Counted from the stretch's first letter, positions 1-8,685 are shown. The stretch is DNA of 35,223 bases from Flavobacteriaceae bacterium (GCA_947451475.1 CANFZC010000023.1:1-35223); one strand, 5' to 3'. A program made the numbers and translations. The notes: generated by a model not told the origin, from the sequence alone.

Positions 1-96
1 GGTTTACAGATTGGAAATCGTTACGCATCAGGAGTGTACAACGTAGTAGTAACACAAGGAAGTGACGTTAAAACACTTCGTGTTATCAAAAGATAA
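1..96 (+). CDS. C-terminal end of a T9SS-sorted secreted protein (partial)
   Basis: The reading frame is open from base 1 and stops at TAA 94-96, leaving the last 31 residues of a protein that begins outside the window. The visible end contains SGVYNVVVTQG and finishes KTLRVIKR. This is the typical end of a type A C-terminal sorting domain (Por_Secre_tail), the signal that takes proteins through the type IX secretion system of Bacteroidota: a beta-strand with G-x-Y, then a short basic tail with K-T-x-x-V-x-K. The passenger domain and its function cannot be seen. A strong terminator follows, so it is not part of the glycan operon. Confidence 0.8.
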   Translation, partial: GLQIGNRYASGVYNVVVTQGSDVKTLRVIKR

Positions 97-118
97 TCAC
101 CCTTAGGTTTATAAATAG

Positions 119-150
119 AAACCCTCTCTGGTAACAGAGAGGGTTTTTTA
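119..150 (+). terminator. Rho-independent terminator after the T9SS-protein gene
   Basis: ACCCTCTCTG (121-130) pairs perfectly with CAGAGAGGGT (135-144) around a GTAA loop. Two more A-T pairs extend the stem at its base, and a run of T (144-149) follows. It lies 23 bases after the stop codon and separates the upstream gene from the polysaccharide locus. Confidence 0.9.
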
Positions 151-231
151 TTTATATAATTAAAATGGAGATAGGAGTAAACCATCTTTTTTTGTTAATT
201 TTACAAAGTAATAAATCTTCCTAAAATAACA

Positions 232-834
232 ATGTATAATAATTTTATAAAAAGAATAGTCGATTTTACTGCAGCTTTAATAGGGTTTATTATACTATTA
301 CCACTTCTTTTAATCCTTACCTTAATGCTGTATTTTGTTAATAAGGGAAAACCTTTTTTTACACAGTTAAGACCTGGTAAAAACGAAGTTCTTTTTAAAA
401 TCATAAAATTAAAAACTATGAATGATAATAAGGATGTAAATGGGAATTTATTGCCTGATGCTTTACGATTGACTAAAATCGGAAAATTTGTTCGTAAAAC
501 CTCTTTAGATGAAATTCCACAATTACTAAATGTTATCAAAGGAGAAATGAGTATAATCGGACCAAGACCTCTATTGACTAATTATCTACATTTATACGAT
601 GCATTTCAAAAAAGGCGTCATGAAGTAAAGCCAGGAATAACGGGTTGGGCACAAGTTAATGGTAGAAACGCTATAAGTTGGGATCAAAAATTCGAATATG
701 ATGTTTGGTATGTAGATAATGTTTCGTTTCTTTTAGATTTCAAAATTATTATTAAAACTATTGTTAAAGTAATGACTAGCGAAGGGATAAATGCTTCAGA
801 TTCATCAACTATAGAACCATTTAATGGAAAATAA
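232..834 (+). CDS. pglC: PglC-like small initiating phosphoglycosyl transferase
   Basis: This is a monotopic phosphoglycosyl transferase of the bacterial sugar transferase family. It is expected to move a sugar-1-phosphate from a UDP-sugar onto undecaprenyl phosphate at the inner membrane. At 200 aa it is the minimal catalytic form, with one hydrophobic (re-entrant) helix at residues 11-34. The catalytic Asp-Glu pair is D93-E94 in KTSLDEIPQL. The IIGPRPLL motif (108-115) and KPGITGWAQVNGRN (133-146) are also present. The next three genes resemble PglD, PglE and PglF, which make UDP-N,N'-diacetylbacillosamine, so that sugar is the inferred substrate. The 3' end overlaps the next gene by 11 bases, indicating tight coupling. 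The family call is firm; the substrate comes from context. No good TAnnTTTG box is visible in the 80 bases after the terminator. Confidence 0.88.
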   Translation: MYNNFIKRIVDFTAALIGFIILLPLLLILTLMLYFVNKGKPFFTQLRPGKNEVLFKIIKLKTMNDNKDVNGNLLPDALRLTKIGKFVRKTSLDEIPQLLNVIKGEMSIIGPRPLLTNYLHLYDAFQKRRHEVKPGITGWAQVNGRNAISWDQKFEYDVWYVDNVSFLLDFKIIIKTIVKVMTSEGINASDSSTIEPFNGK

Positions 835-1444
835 AGTTAATTTATACGGAGCAAGCGGACACAGTAAGGTTATAGCAGACATATTATTGTCTAATAATGT
901 CTTAATCGAAAAGATAATTGATGATAATCCTAAAATTGAAACTATTTTAGGAATCAAAGTTTATAAAAACACAAATAGCGACTTTGATGAAAATTCCAAT
1001 TGGATTATTTCAATTGGTAATAATAAAGTTAGAAAAATGTTATCCGCTAAACTTAATTTATGTTTTAGTACTGCTATTCATAAAAATGCGGTAATTTCAA
1101 ATTATTCAACTTTAGATGAGGGGACGGTAGTTATGGCTGGTGCTATTATTAATCCAGATGTTAAAGTAGGTAAACATTGTATTATTAATACAAATGCTGT
1201 AATTGAGCATGATTGTGTTTTAGAAGATTTTGTACATATTTCTCCTAATGCTTCATTAGCTGGTGGAGTAACAATTGGAGAAGGTAGCCATGTAGGTATA
1301 GGCGCAACTATCATTCAAGGTGTTTCAGTAGGCAAATGGGTAACGATAGGAGCAGGTACAGTTATTTTAAAAGACGTACCCAATTTTGTGACAATAGTTG
1401 GAAATCCAGGTAGAATAATAAAAAACACACAAGAAAATGAATAA
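824..1444 (+). CDS. pglD: PglD/NeuD-family sugar N- or O-acetyltransferase
   Basis: A 206-aa member of the NeuD/PglD family. A small Rossmann-like nucleotide-sugar-binding domain (LYGASGHSKVIADIL, residues 7-21) is followed from about residue 85 by a left-handed beta-helix of hexapeptide repeats (for example GGVTIGEGSHVGIGATI). The family uses acetyl-CoA. In PglD the catalytic His lies in a VIEHEC context, and here AVIEHDC places it at H129, with a second His at 138. It probably acetylates the C4 amine of UDP-4-amino-4,6-dideoxy-GlcNAc to give UDP-N,N'-diacetylbacillosamine, because the aminotransferase and 4,6-dehydratase genes follow directly. It overlaps both neighbours (11 and 8 bases). 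It could instead act as LegH in a legionaminate pathway, which is the same reaction. Confidence 0.85.
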   Translation: MENKVNLYGASGHSKVIADILLSNNVLIEKIIDDNPKIETILGIKVYKNTNSDFDENSNWIISIGNNKVRKMLSAKLNLCFSTAIHKNAVISNYSTLDEGTVVMAGAIINPDVKVGKHCIINTNAVIEHDCVLEDFVHISPNASLAGGVTIGEGSHVGIGATIIQGVSVGKWVTIGAGTVILKDVPNFVTIVGNPGRIIKNTQENE

Positions 1445-2570
1445 TTCCAAAATTTGGCTTTCGTCGCCACATATGGGTGGGAGTGAACAAAAATTTGTTC
1501 AAGATGCTTTTGACACGAATTGGGTAGCACCATTGGGACCTAATGTCAATGGATTTGAGAAGGATTTAGAAGATTATTTGGGACAAGATGTCTTTGCAGC
1601 TGCATTAAGTTCCGGAACGGCAGCTTTACATTTGGCACTAATTATATTAAATGTAAAACGAGATGATGAAGTTATTTGTCAGAGCATGACATTTTCAGCT
1701 TCTGCAAATCCTATAGTATACTTAGGAGCAAAACCGGTTTTTGTTGATAGTGAAAATGAGACGATGAATATTTGTCCAGTCGCATTAGAGCAAGCTATTT
1801 CGAATGGAATTAAGCGTAATAAAAAACCAAAGGCAATTATAATGGTGCATTTGTATGGAATGCCATGTAAAGTTGATGAAATTAGGATTATAGCAGATAG
1901 ATACGAAATACCAATAATAGAAGATAGTGCGGAGGCATTAGGTAGTACTTTTAAAGGTAGAAAATGTGGTACATTCGGAGATATTGGAATCCTATCATTT
2001 AATGGAAATAAAATTATTACTACTTCAGGAGGGGGCGCATTAATAACAAACAAAATAGAGATAAAAAATAGAGCTGTTTTTCTTTCTACACAAGCAAGAG
2101 ATAATGCTCATCATTATCAGCATAGTGAAATAGGATACAATTACAGAATGAGTAATATTTGTGCGGGAATCGGACGAGGGCAAATGGAAGTTCTTGATGA
2201 TCATATGAAAAATAGAAGAGATATGCATCAGTTTTATTTGAATTTATTTGCAGAAATTAATGAAATTACTGTATTTACCGAACCTACTTCTGATTATTTT
2301 TCCAATTATTGGCTGTCTTGTATACTCTTTGATTTTTCAAAAACAAATGTTAAAAGCGAAGATTTAAGGTTAGCTTTAGAAAAAGATAACATTGAATCTC
2401 GACCTTTGTGGAAGCCAATGCATTTACAGCCTGTTTTTCAGAATTATGCCTATTTCGGCAATAAGATATCAGAAAAATTATTTAATAATGGGCTTTGTTT
2501 GCCATCAAGTTCCAATTTAACTGACAACGATAGAGAAAGAATAACGAAAGTGATTAAGTCTTTGTTTTAA
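1437..2570 (+). CDS. pglE: PglE/LegC-like PLP-dependent sugar aminotransferase
   Basis: A 377-aa DegT/DnrJ/EryC1/StrS aminotransferase of normal length. The Schiff-base lysine is K192 in LSFNGNKIITTSGGGAL, and D163 in IIEDSAEALGS contacts the PLP ring nitrogen. ALSSGTAALHLAL (residues 56-68) is the phosphate-cup segment. It is predicted to transfer an amino group from glutamate to the 4-keto group of UDP-4-keto-6-deoxy-GlcNAc, between the dehydratase (next gene) and the acetyltransferase (previous gene). The start overlaps the acetyltransferase stop by 8 bases. The fold class is certain. The exact sugar rests on the PglD and PglF neighbours. A perosamine-type role is the main alternative, but no GDP-sugar genes are present. 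Confidence 0.87.
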   Translation: MNNSKIWLSSPHMGGSEQKFVQDAFDTNWVAPLGPNVNGFEKDLEDYLGQDVFAAALSSGTAALHLALIILNVKRDDEVICQSMTFSASANPIVYLGAKPVFVDSENETMNICPVALEQAISNGIKRNKKPKAIIMVHLYGMPCKVDEIRIIADRYEIPIIEDSAEALGSTFKGRKCGTFGDIGILSFNGNKIITTSGGGALITNKIEIKNRAVFLSTQARDNAHHYQHSEIGYNYRMSNICAGIGRGQMEVLDDHMKNRRDMHQFYLNLFAEINEITVFTEPTSDYFSNYWLSCILFDFSKTNVKSEDLRLALEKDNIESRPLWKPMHLQPVFQNYAYFGNKISEKLFNNGLCLPSSSNLTDNDRERITKVIKSLF

Positions 2571-2619
2571 AGATTACATTTTTACTATTTTTACAACTAA
2601 TTAATATTTAATAATTCCA

Positions 2620-4593
2620 TTGAAAGAAACTACAGAATCTAATTTATTAAAAGATTTAAAAGGCTTTTGGTATAAAATTAATATCGATTTTAGACTAGAA
2701 AATTTAGGTTATTTGCCTAGATGGCTCGTTCTTATGTTTGATATATTGTTGCTTTTTATTGCATCTTTAATTACTTTTTTATTTTTTAGTGGACTTCGTT
2801 TGCATTACATTAAGAATGAGCTTTTAATTATTTCTTTATCGCTATATTTTTGTGTAAATGTATTTTTCTTTTGGTTATATCGAACCTATTCAGGGATTAT
2901 AAGGCATTCATCCTATGTTGATGCTTTAAAACTTTTTTTTGCTCAGTTTTTTTCATTTACTATTTTATTAGCAATTAACTATTATTTTTTTATTTTCCAT
3001 CAAAGAAAGCTATTCCTTAATACAGGTTTAGTAATTAATGGGTTTTTATCATTTTCTTTTTTGTTTTTATATAGAGTAATAGTCAAACAAACTTATGAGA
3101 GATACTTTAATTCAAGTAATAATTCTAATTTAACAAGGGCGTTAATATTTGGTACTAATGATAATGCTATTGCATTAGCTAACGCACTTAAAACAGAAAT
3201 TCCTAAGCGTTTTAAATTAGTTGGATTTATTGAAAAATCGAATCAAAATACTACTAAGAGAATTTTAGATGCTCCTATTTTATTTATGAAAAATAATGCA
3301 GCATCATTATTAAAGGAAACTAAAGCAAATGCTCTTATTATAGTGGATAAAAATCTATCGAAAAAAGAAAGATCTCAAATCGTTGAAGATTGTTTAGAGT
3401 CCGAATTTAAAGTGTATACTATTCCATTAGTTGTTGATTTAGAGGGACAAAAAGAAATTACAAAAAGCATAAAAGCCTTTGAAATTCAAGATTTATTGGA
3501 AAGGAAACCGATAGTTTTAGATAATAATTCCATTTCAAATCAACTCAAAGGGAAAAAAGTTATGGTTACGGGTGCTGCTGGTTCTATCGGAAGTGAAATT
3601 GTACGGCAAATTTTAAGTTTTGAGCCAAAGAAAATAATTGTTTTAGATCAGGCGGAAACCCCGTTGCATGAATTAAGTTTACAAATAAAAAATATTAACT
3701 CAAATGTTAGTATTGTAAACATCATATCTGATATTAGAGAAAAAGAAACAATTGAAAAGGTGTTTATTAAATACAAACCAGAAGTTGTATATCATGCAGC
3801 AGCATACAAGCATGTTCCCTTAATGGAAGAAAATCCGGGCCAAGCAATTTTCACTAATGTTTTAGGTACAAAAAATATCGCTGATTTAGCATTTGAATAT
3901 GAAGTTGAACGATTTGTTATGGTTTCTACCGATAAAGCAGTTAACCCTAGTAATGTAATGGGAGCAAGTAAACGTATTGCGGAAAAATATGTTCAATCTT
4001 TAAATAATAAAGTTAAATATAATGCAGGTAGTAGTAAATCCACAAAATACATAACAACTCGTTTTGGAAATGTTTTGGGCTCTAATGGCTCTGTAGTGCC
4101 TTTATTTACCAAACAGATTCAAGATGGGGGCCCAATAACTATTACCCATCCTGATATTATCCGATATTTTATGACTATTCCAGAAGCATGCCAACTTGTT
4201 TTAGAGGCAGGAGCAATGGGGAGTGGTGGTGAAATATTTATTTTTGATATGGGAGCACCGGTAAGGATTATTGATTTGGCTAGAAAAATGATTAGATTAG
4301 CTGGTTTCATTCCGGATAAAGATATTGAAATAAAAATAATTGGTTTGCGTCCTGGAGAAAAGCTGTATGAAGAATTATTAAATGACTCTTCGAAAAATTT
4401 GCCTACTCATAATGAAAAAATAATGATAGCTCAAGAAGAAATTATGATATACGAGGAGATTAATGAGTCGGTTAAGCTTTTGATCGAAACAGCCAAGCAA
4501 AAATCAAATAATGCAATTGTTTCTAAAATGAAAAACATTGTCCCCGAGTATAAGAGTTTAAATTCTATCTTTCAAGAGTTAGATGGGATTTAA
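2620..4593 (+). CDS. pglF: PglF/WbpM/CapD-type membrane UDP-GlcNAc 4,6-dehydratase
   Basis: A 657-aa inner-membrane nucleoside-diphosphate-sugar epimerase/dehydratase. About four transmembrane helices lie in residues 20-150. A CoA-binding-like Rossmann domain follows (about 165-285), then the SDR catalytic domain. The NAD site is GAAGSIGSE (318-326). The usual YxxxK is replaced by MxxxK (M447-GAS-K451), with S436-T437-D438-K439 upstream, as in the large retaining dehydratases PglF and WbpM. It should make UDP-2-acetamido-2,6-dideoxy-4-hexulose. The start must be TTG at 2620-2622: an in-frame stop lies at 2602-2604, and the next Met (residue 39) would cut into the first helix. The inverting PseB/FlaA1 enzymes are small and soluble, so a pseudaminate role is unlikely. 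Confidence 0.9.
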   Translation: MKETTESNLLKDLKGFWYKINIDFRLENLGYLPRWLVLMFDILLLFIASLITFLFFSGLRLHYIKNELLIISLSLYFCVNVFFFWLYRTYSGIIRHSSYVDALKLFFAQFFSFTILLAINYYFFIFHQRKLFLNTGLVINGFLSFSFLFLYRVIVKQTYERYFNSSNNSNLTRALIFGTNDNAIALANALKTEIPKRFKLVGFIEKSNQNTTKRILDAPILFMKNNAASLLKETKANALIIVDKNLSKKERSQIVEDCLESEFKVYTIPLVVDLEGQKEITKSIKAFEIQDLLERKPIVLDNNSISNQLKGKKVMVTGAAGSIGSEIVRQILSFEPKKIIVLDQAETPLHELSLQIKNINSNVSIVNIISDIREKETIEKVFIKYKPEVVYHAAAYKHVPLMEENPGQAIFTNVLGTKNIADLAFEYEVERFVMVSTDKAVNPSNVMGASKRIAEKYVQSLNNKVKYNAGSSKSTKYITTRFGNVLGSNGSVVPLFTKQIQDGGPITITHPDIIRYFMTIPEACQLVLEAGAMGSGGEIFIFDMGAPVRIIDLARKMIRLAGFIPDKDIEIKIIGLRPGEKLYEELLNDSSKNLPTHNEKIMIAQEEIMIYEEINESVKLLIETAKQKSNNAIVSKMKNIVPEYKSLNSIFQELDGI

Positions 4594-4645
4594 ACAGTTT
4601 TTTAAATATGTATTTTTTGTCCTAATTAATTAAAGGATTCACTTC

Positions 4646-4673
4646 TAAATTTGAAAATCTAATTGTAGATTTG
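4646..4673 (+). promoter_or_regulatory. Possible Bacteroidota promoter(s) upstream of the wza-like gene
   Basis: The 140-base gap before the wza-like gene contains two exact TAnnTTTG -7 elements, TAAATTTG (4646-4653) and TAGATTTG (4666-4673). Neither has a TTG at the usual 17-23 base distance upstream; the nearest for the first is TTG 4617-4619, 26 bases away. A small inverted repeat, GCTTTT-GTT-AAAAGC (4698-4712), lies between these elements and the start codon. A separate promoter for the export and kinase genes is plausible but unproven. Confidence 0.35.
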
Positions 4674-4733
4674 CGCGATTATTAATTAAATGTTTTTGCT
4701 TTTGTTAAAAGCAATAATTAAATCTTTTGTATT

Positions 4734-5495
4734 ATGATTAAAAAGTTATTTTTCTTAACAATAGCTTCTCTTTTTATCCAGTCTTGCGCAAATAAAAAAG
4801 ACATTTTATATTACCAAGATATAAAAAATGAATCTCAAGATAATATCAATTATCTAGCGACAAAACTTCAGGTAAACGATATCTTATTTATTAAGGTTGC
4901 GGCATTGATCCAAGAATCTGCTGATCCTTTCAATATACAAGTAAGTGCATTAGGAAATATTAATATAGAGACGTATAAGATTCAAGGATATTTAGTTTCG
5001 CAGAAAGGATCGATAACGTTTCCAATATTAGGAGAAATAAATGTTGCTGGTAAAACTACAGAGGAAGCACAAGATTTGATTGCAAAAATGTTGAAAGATA
5101 ATGGTTATATTAAAGATCCGACGGTTAGTGTTAGAGTTATTAATAGTAAAGTAACGGTTATTGGTGAAGTTAAAGTTCCTGGGACCTATAGTTTTGAAGA
5201 ACAAAATATTTCACTAAATCAAGCAATTGGTTTTGCTGGAGATTTGACAATAAATGGAGTAAGAAAAGATGTGTTGTTGATAAGAGAAATTAACGGGACA
5301 AGAACATACATTCATTTAGATTTGACATCTTCAAAGTGGTTTGATAGCCCTTATTACTACGTAAAACAGAATGATATTATAATTGTTAATCCAAATGGAC
5401 CTAAAGTTTTACAATCTGGTTATATTACTAACGTTGTAAACATATTAGGAGTTTTGTCATTTGGAATTACTGTTGTATTGTTGTTAAAAAAATAA
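4734..5495 (+). CDS. wza: Wza-like polysaccharide export lipoprotein
   Basis: A 253-aa outer-membrane polysaccharide export protein. The N-terminus is a lipoprotein signal, with charged MIKK, a hydrophobic stretch and lipobox IQS-C18. The Poly_export domain follows (about 45-125), including QGYLVSQKGSITFPILGEI, then an SLBB domain (VTVIGEVKVPGTYSF, about residues 141-155, and following). A hydrophobic segment near the C-terminus (VVNILGVLSFGITVVLLL) is typical of short Bacteroidota homologues. It should form the periplasmic and outer-membrane channel for polymer export together with the Wzc-like kinase encoded three bases downstream. It is shorter than E. coli Wza (about 380 aa), which is normal for this phylum. 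Confidence 0.92.
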   Translation: MIKKLFFLTIASLFIQSCANKKDILYYQDIKNESQDNINYLATKLQVNDILFIKVAALIQESADPFNIQVSALGNINIETYKIQGYLVSQKGSITFPILGEINVAGKTTEEAQDLIAKMLKDNGYIKDPTVSVRVINSKVTVIGEVKVPGTYSFEEQNISLNQAIGFAGDLTINGVRKDVLLIREINGTRTYIHLDLTSSKWFDSPYYYVKQNDIIIVNPNGPKVLQSGYITNVVNILGVLSFGITVVLLLKK

Positions 5496-5498
5496 ATC

Positions 5499-7925
5499 AT
5501 GGAAAATCACCAAGAGGATTCAATTGATAAAGGAATCAATTTTAATATTATTGAAGAAATTTTTAAATACTTTAGATATTGGTATTATTTTTTGATATCT
5601 GTAATTGTATGTTTTCTAGCTGTTAAATATTATCTGAATCATACCATTCCTATTTATGAATCACAAACCAATGTAAAAATCATCGATGATTCACAAAACA
5701 GTTTTACTTTGCCAAGTTCAGGTATTACATTATTCGGCAGATCAAAAGTTAATCTTGATAATCAAATTGAAGTTTTAAAATCATCGAAGTTACTTGAACA
5801 AGTTGTTAAGAGTTTGAATTTAAATACTCAGTATTATAAAGTTAATTATTTTAATAATTTAGAATTATGGAAGAATATACCTTTTAATATTGAATGGTTA
5901 GGTTCTTCACTTTCAATAGATGAAAAAACATTAACATTTGAAATAGAAGTAGAAAAAAACGGTTTCAAAGTAATTGAAATTAATGGCAATGACAAAAACA
6001 TCTTCGTTCCTTATAACACTGTTCAAAGCATTAAAGGAATTTCATTTAGATTGGCGCTACAAGTTGATGCAAATTTAGATAGAATAAAAGGTAATAGATA
6101 TTTAATAAGAAAGGGATCTGTTCAATCTACAGTAGTTGGGCTTTCTAACGCTATAAAAATTTCAAATAAAAATGAAAATTCAGACGTATTAAGTATTTCA
6201 ATTACGGGCTCTAATAAGGATAAATCAGAAGCGGTTTTAAATGAAATTATAAAACAATTTGATGCAGATGGACTAAGGGATAGACGATTAGTATCTAAAC
6301 GAACTATTGAATTTGTAAATGATCGATTTAAATCTCTTGAAAATGAATTAGATTCTATTGAAACTAGAAAAGCGAAATATAAAAGCAGTAATGAATTAAC
6401 GTTCATAGAATCAGATGCTACCTCCGCGTCTGCAAGTAAGATGTCTGCTAAAAATGATGTTTTTCATACTGAAACGCAAATTGCCTTATCCAGACTTTTG
6501 GATAAATCAGTACGATCAGATAAAAAATTAGCATTATTACCAACCAATATTGGAGTTGAAAGTTCTGATGTGAATGGATTGATTAATAATTTTAATTTAG
6601 CCGTCTTGGAAAGAGAAAGGTTGTTAGTTAGTGCTGCAGAAAAGAATCCTAGAGTTGTGATGTTGAATGATAAATTAGCTGATTTAAAAGATAATATTTT
6701 AAAAACAATTAAAGATTATCAGCAGGAATTAGAAGTCTCCTTAGCAAAAAATAATGTTTTAAAACAAGCTACAATAAGTAAATTTAGTCATATACCTTTT
6801 GATGAAAAAGTTTTAAATGGTATTGATAGAAATAAAAACATTAAAGAAGCATTATACATTTTGCTACTGCAAAAAAGAGAAGAAGCAGCGGTTAATTTGG
6901 CAATTACTTCATCATCAATGAAGGTTATTGATTATGCCATGACCAATACCGTTCCAGCTTCACCAAAAAGAGCAACATTTATAATTGCATCAATAATAGT
7001 TGGATTATTGTTGCCGTTCTTGATAATATATGTAAGTTTCTTATTAGATGATAAAGTTCATAATATTGAAGATGTATCTAAATTTGCTAAAGGAAAAGTA
7101 ATTCTTTCGGAGATTCCACATATAGATAATATAGAAAAACTTACGACGTTTAACGATCGATCAATTTTAGGAGAATCATTTAGGATATTGAGGACTAACT
7201 TATCTTACATATTACCAGTAAAAACTGATAAACTTGGGCAGACCATTCTAGTCGCCAGTACAATAAAAGGTGAAGGAAAGACATTTACAGCAATTAATTT
7301 ATCTATTTCTTTTGCAATTATGAATAAAAAGGTATTGTTAATAGGTGCCGATTTAAGAAATCCGCAATTGCATCGATATTTGAGTACTAGTAAAAGTGAA
7401 GTAGGACTTCAGGATTATTTACATGATCCTTCAGTAGATTGGCATAATATTATTAATAAGAAACAGTTAGAAAATCCAAATTTAGATATCATATTATCAG
7501 GTAGAATACCCCCTAATCCGGCAGAGTTGTTGTCAAATGGACGCAAAGAGCAATTGATTAACGAGGCAAAAAAAGAATATGATATAATTATAATTGATAG
7601 TGCTCCAACTTTATTAGTAACAGATACTCTTCTAATTTCGCAATATGTAGATGCCACATTGTACGTAGTTAGAGCTGATTTTACGCCGAAAAAATTAATT
7701 CCATTTTCTGTGAACTTAAGTAATAGAGAAAAATTAAAAAATATGACATATGTTATCAATAACGTAGGTTTAAATTATGGTTATGGATACAAATATGGTT
7801 ATAGCTATAAGTATAAATATAATTATGCTTACGGTTATGGATATGGCTACGGAGCTGATCCATCCAATAAAAAGTCTTTGATAAGAAGAATTAGATCTAT
7901 TTTCAAAAAGAAAAAAGAAGATTAA
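5499..7925 (+). CDS. wzc: Wzc-like chain-length regulator and tyrosine autokinase (BY-kinase)
   Basis: An 808-aa fused polysaccharide co-polymerase and BY-kinase. The Wzz-type domain starts with a transmembrane helix at about 29-47. A long periplasmic coiled region includes the GNVR area, and a second helix (about 490-515) returns to the cytoplasm. The kinase has Walker A GEGKT (K594), Walker A' with D618 in LLIGADLRNP, and Walker B DIIIIDSAP (D695, D700). The C-terminal tail has 13 tyrosines at every second residue from Y760 to Y784, then a basic end, RRIRSIFKKKKED. Cycles of autophosphorylation and dephosphorylation control chain length and export in this family. The Wza-like partner gene lies 3 bases upstream. 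The probable cognate phosphatase is encoded convergently and shares the stop region. Confidence 0.94.
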   Translation: MENHQEDSIDKGINFNIIEEIFKYFRYWYYFLISVIVCFLAVKYYLNHTIPIYESQTNVKIIDDSQNSFTLPSSGITLFGRSKVNLDNQIEVLKSSKLLEQVVKSLNLNTQYYKVNYFNNLELWKNIPFNIEWLGSSLSIDEKTLTFEIEVEKNGFKVIEINGNDKNIFVPYNTVQSIKGISFRLALQVDANLDRIKGNRYLIRKGSVQSTVVGLSNAIKISNKNENSDVLSISITGSNKDKSEAVLNEIIKQFDADGLRDRRLVSKRTIEFVNDRFKSLENELDSIETRKAKYKSSNELTFIESDATSASASKMSAKNDVFHTETQIALSRLLDKSVRSDKKLALLPTNIGVESSDVNGLINNFNLAVLERERLLVSAAEKNPRVVMLNDKLADLKDNILKTIKDYQQELEVSLAKNNVLKQATISKFSHIPFDEKVLNGIDRNKNIKEALYILLLQKREEAAVNLAITSSSMKVIDYAMTNTVPASPKRATFIIASIIVGLLLPFLIIYVSFLLDDKVHNIEDVSKFAKGKVILSEIPHIDNIEKLTTFNDRSILGESFRILRTNLSYILPVKTDKLGQTILVASTIKGEGKTFTAINLSISFAIMNKKVLLIGADLRNPQLHRYLSTSKSEVGLQDYLHDPSVDWHNIINKKQLENPNLDIILSGRIPPNPAELLSNGRKEQLINEAKKEYDIIIIDSAPTLLVTDTLLISQYVDATLYVVRADFTPKKLIPFSVNLSNREKLKNMTYVINNVGLNYGYGYKYGYSYKYKYNYAYGYGYGYGADPSNKKSLIRRIRSIFKKKKED

Positions 7926-8659
7926 AAGTCAAAGAATGAGTTGTTTTGAAAGGCATCTGTGAGTAATTGGTGATTTTTCAAAACAACTTTTTTTGTGATA
8001 TAGTCGATATGTCTGCTGTGATGTACATCGGAGCCAACAAAATCAATCATTCTATTTCCCAAAAGAAAATCCGCAGCTTTAGCTACATTAGGTCCATAAT
8101 ATCCTGTTGTAGATAACATGTTCAGTTGAAAAGAACAACCTGCATTTTTTAATTTTGTATATTCATCTAAATTGTTATGGTAAAAATTATAACGTTCTGG
8201 ATGTGCTAAAACAGGTTTGTATCCGCAAGTTTGCAATTCAAATAAAGTTTCATATAATTGAATTGGTGGACGTAAATAGGATATTTCAACTAATACATAA
8301 TTGTCTCTTAATGTTAATAGAGATTTATTTGTAAATAATTCTCTAAATTGAGAATCGATCATATATTCTGCTGCAGCTTTTAGCCGATTACCAATATTTA
8401 AGGTTTTTAATTCTGCTATGGTTTTCGATTCTGCCTCTTGAATGCTTTGCTTAGTATTATTCCATACGTCACTTATGATATGGGGTGTGGTAATAAACTT
8501 TGCAAATCCTAAACGTTCCAAACCTTTAAGTAATTTTTCGGAAGTATCTAAATCAGGTGATCCGTCATCAATTCCAGGGAGTAAATGGGAATGAATATCA
8601 ACAAAATCATCTGGAATGAAGTCTAATAAAAAGGGTTTTGGTTTAAAAAAATGTATCAA
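7922..8659 (-). CDS. CpsB/YwqE-type PHP-family protein-tyrosine phosphatase
   Basis: A PHP-domain metal-dependent phosphatase that removes phosphate from BY-kinase tyrosine clusters. Metal ligands are visible in FVDIHSHLLPGIDDGSPD near the N-terminus, VLAHPERYNFY in the middle and FVGSDVHHSRHID near the end. It sits tail to tail with the kinase gene and overlaps its stop by 4 bases, which fits a cognate enzyme pair. I prefer the TTG start at 8659-8657 (MIHFFKPKPFLLDFIP, 245 aa), because homologues usually begin with a short basic-aromatic stretch before the DxIP segment. A longer TTG start at 8680 (252 aa) is possible. It would overlap a -7-like box at 8678-8685, which favours the shorter form. 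Confidence 0.88.
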   Translation of the reverse strand: MIHFFKPKPFLLDFIPDDFVDIHSHLLPGIDDGSPDLDTSEKLLKGLERLGFAKFITTPHIISDVWNNTKQSIQEAESKTIAELKTLNIGNRLKAAAEYMIDSQFRELFTNKSLLTLRDNYVLVEISYLRPPIQLYETLFELQTCGYKPVLAHPERYNFYHNNLDEYTKLKNAGCSFQLNMLSTTGYYGPNVAKAADFLLGNRMIDFVGSDVHHSRHIDYITKKVVLKNHQLLTDAFQNNSFFDF

Positions 8660-8677
8660 AGCTTTGTTTTTAGAATG

Positions 8678-8685
8678 CAAAATTA
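8678..8685 (-). promoter_or_regulatory. Possible -7 element for the phosphatase gene
   Basis: Read on the minus strand, this is TAATTTTG, an exact match to the Bacteroidota TAnnTTTG element. It lies about 20 bases before the preferred TTG start at 8659. No TTG is found at the expected -33 distance, so support is partial. Confidence 0.3.

Noticed and set aside
201..539. A 112-codon minus-strand open frame opposite the PglC-like gene
   Set aside because: The plus-strand frame carries the full catalytic motif set, so the minus frame is an artefact.
824..4593. Reading the left block as a pseudaminic acid pathway
   Set aside because: The dehydratase is the large retaining PglF/WbpM type, not the small inverting PseB, the acetyltransferase is PglD-like, and the epimerase is NeuC-like rather than PseG-like.
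7776..7853. Short repeated TAT/GGT units that look like a tandem repeat or CRISPR-like array
   Set aside because: The units are codons of the kinase's tyrosine tail, in frame and with varied synonymous codons; there are no spacers.
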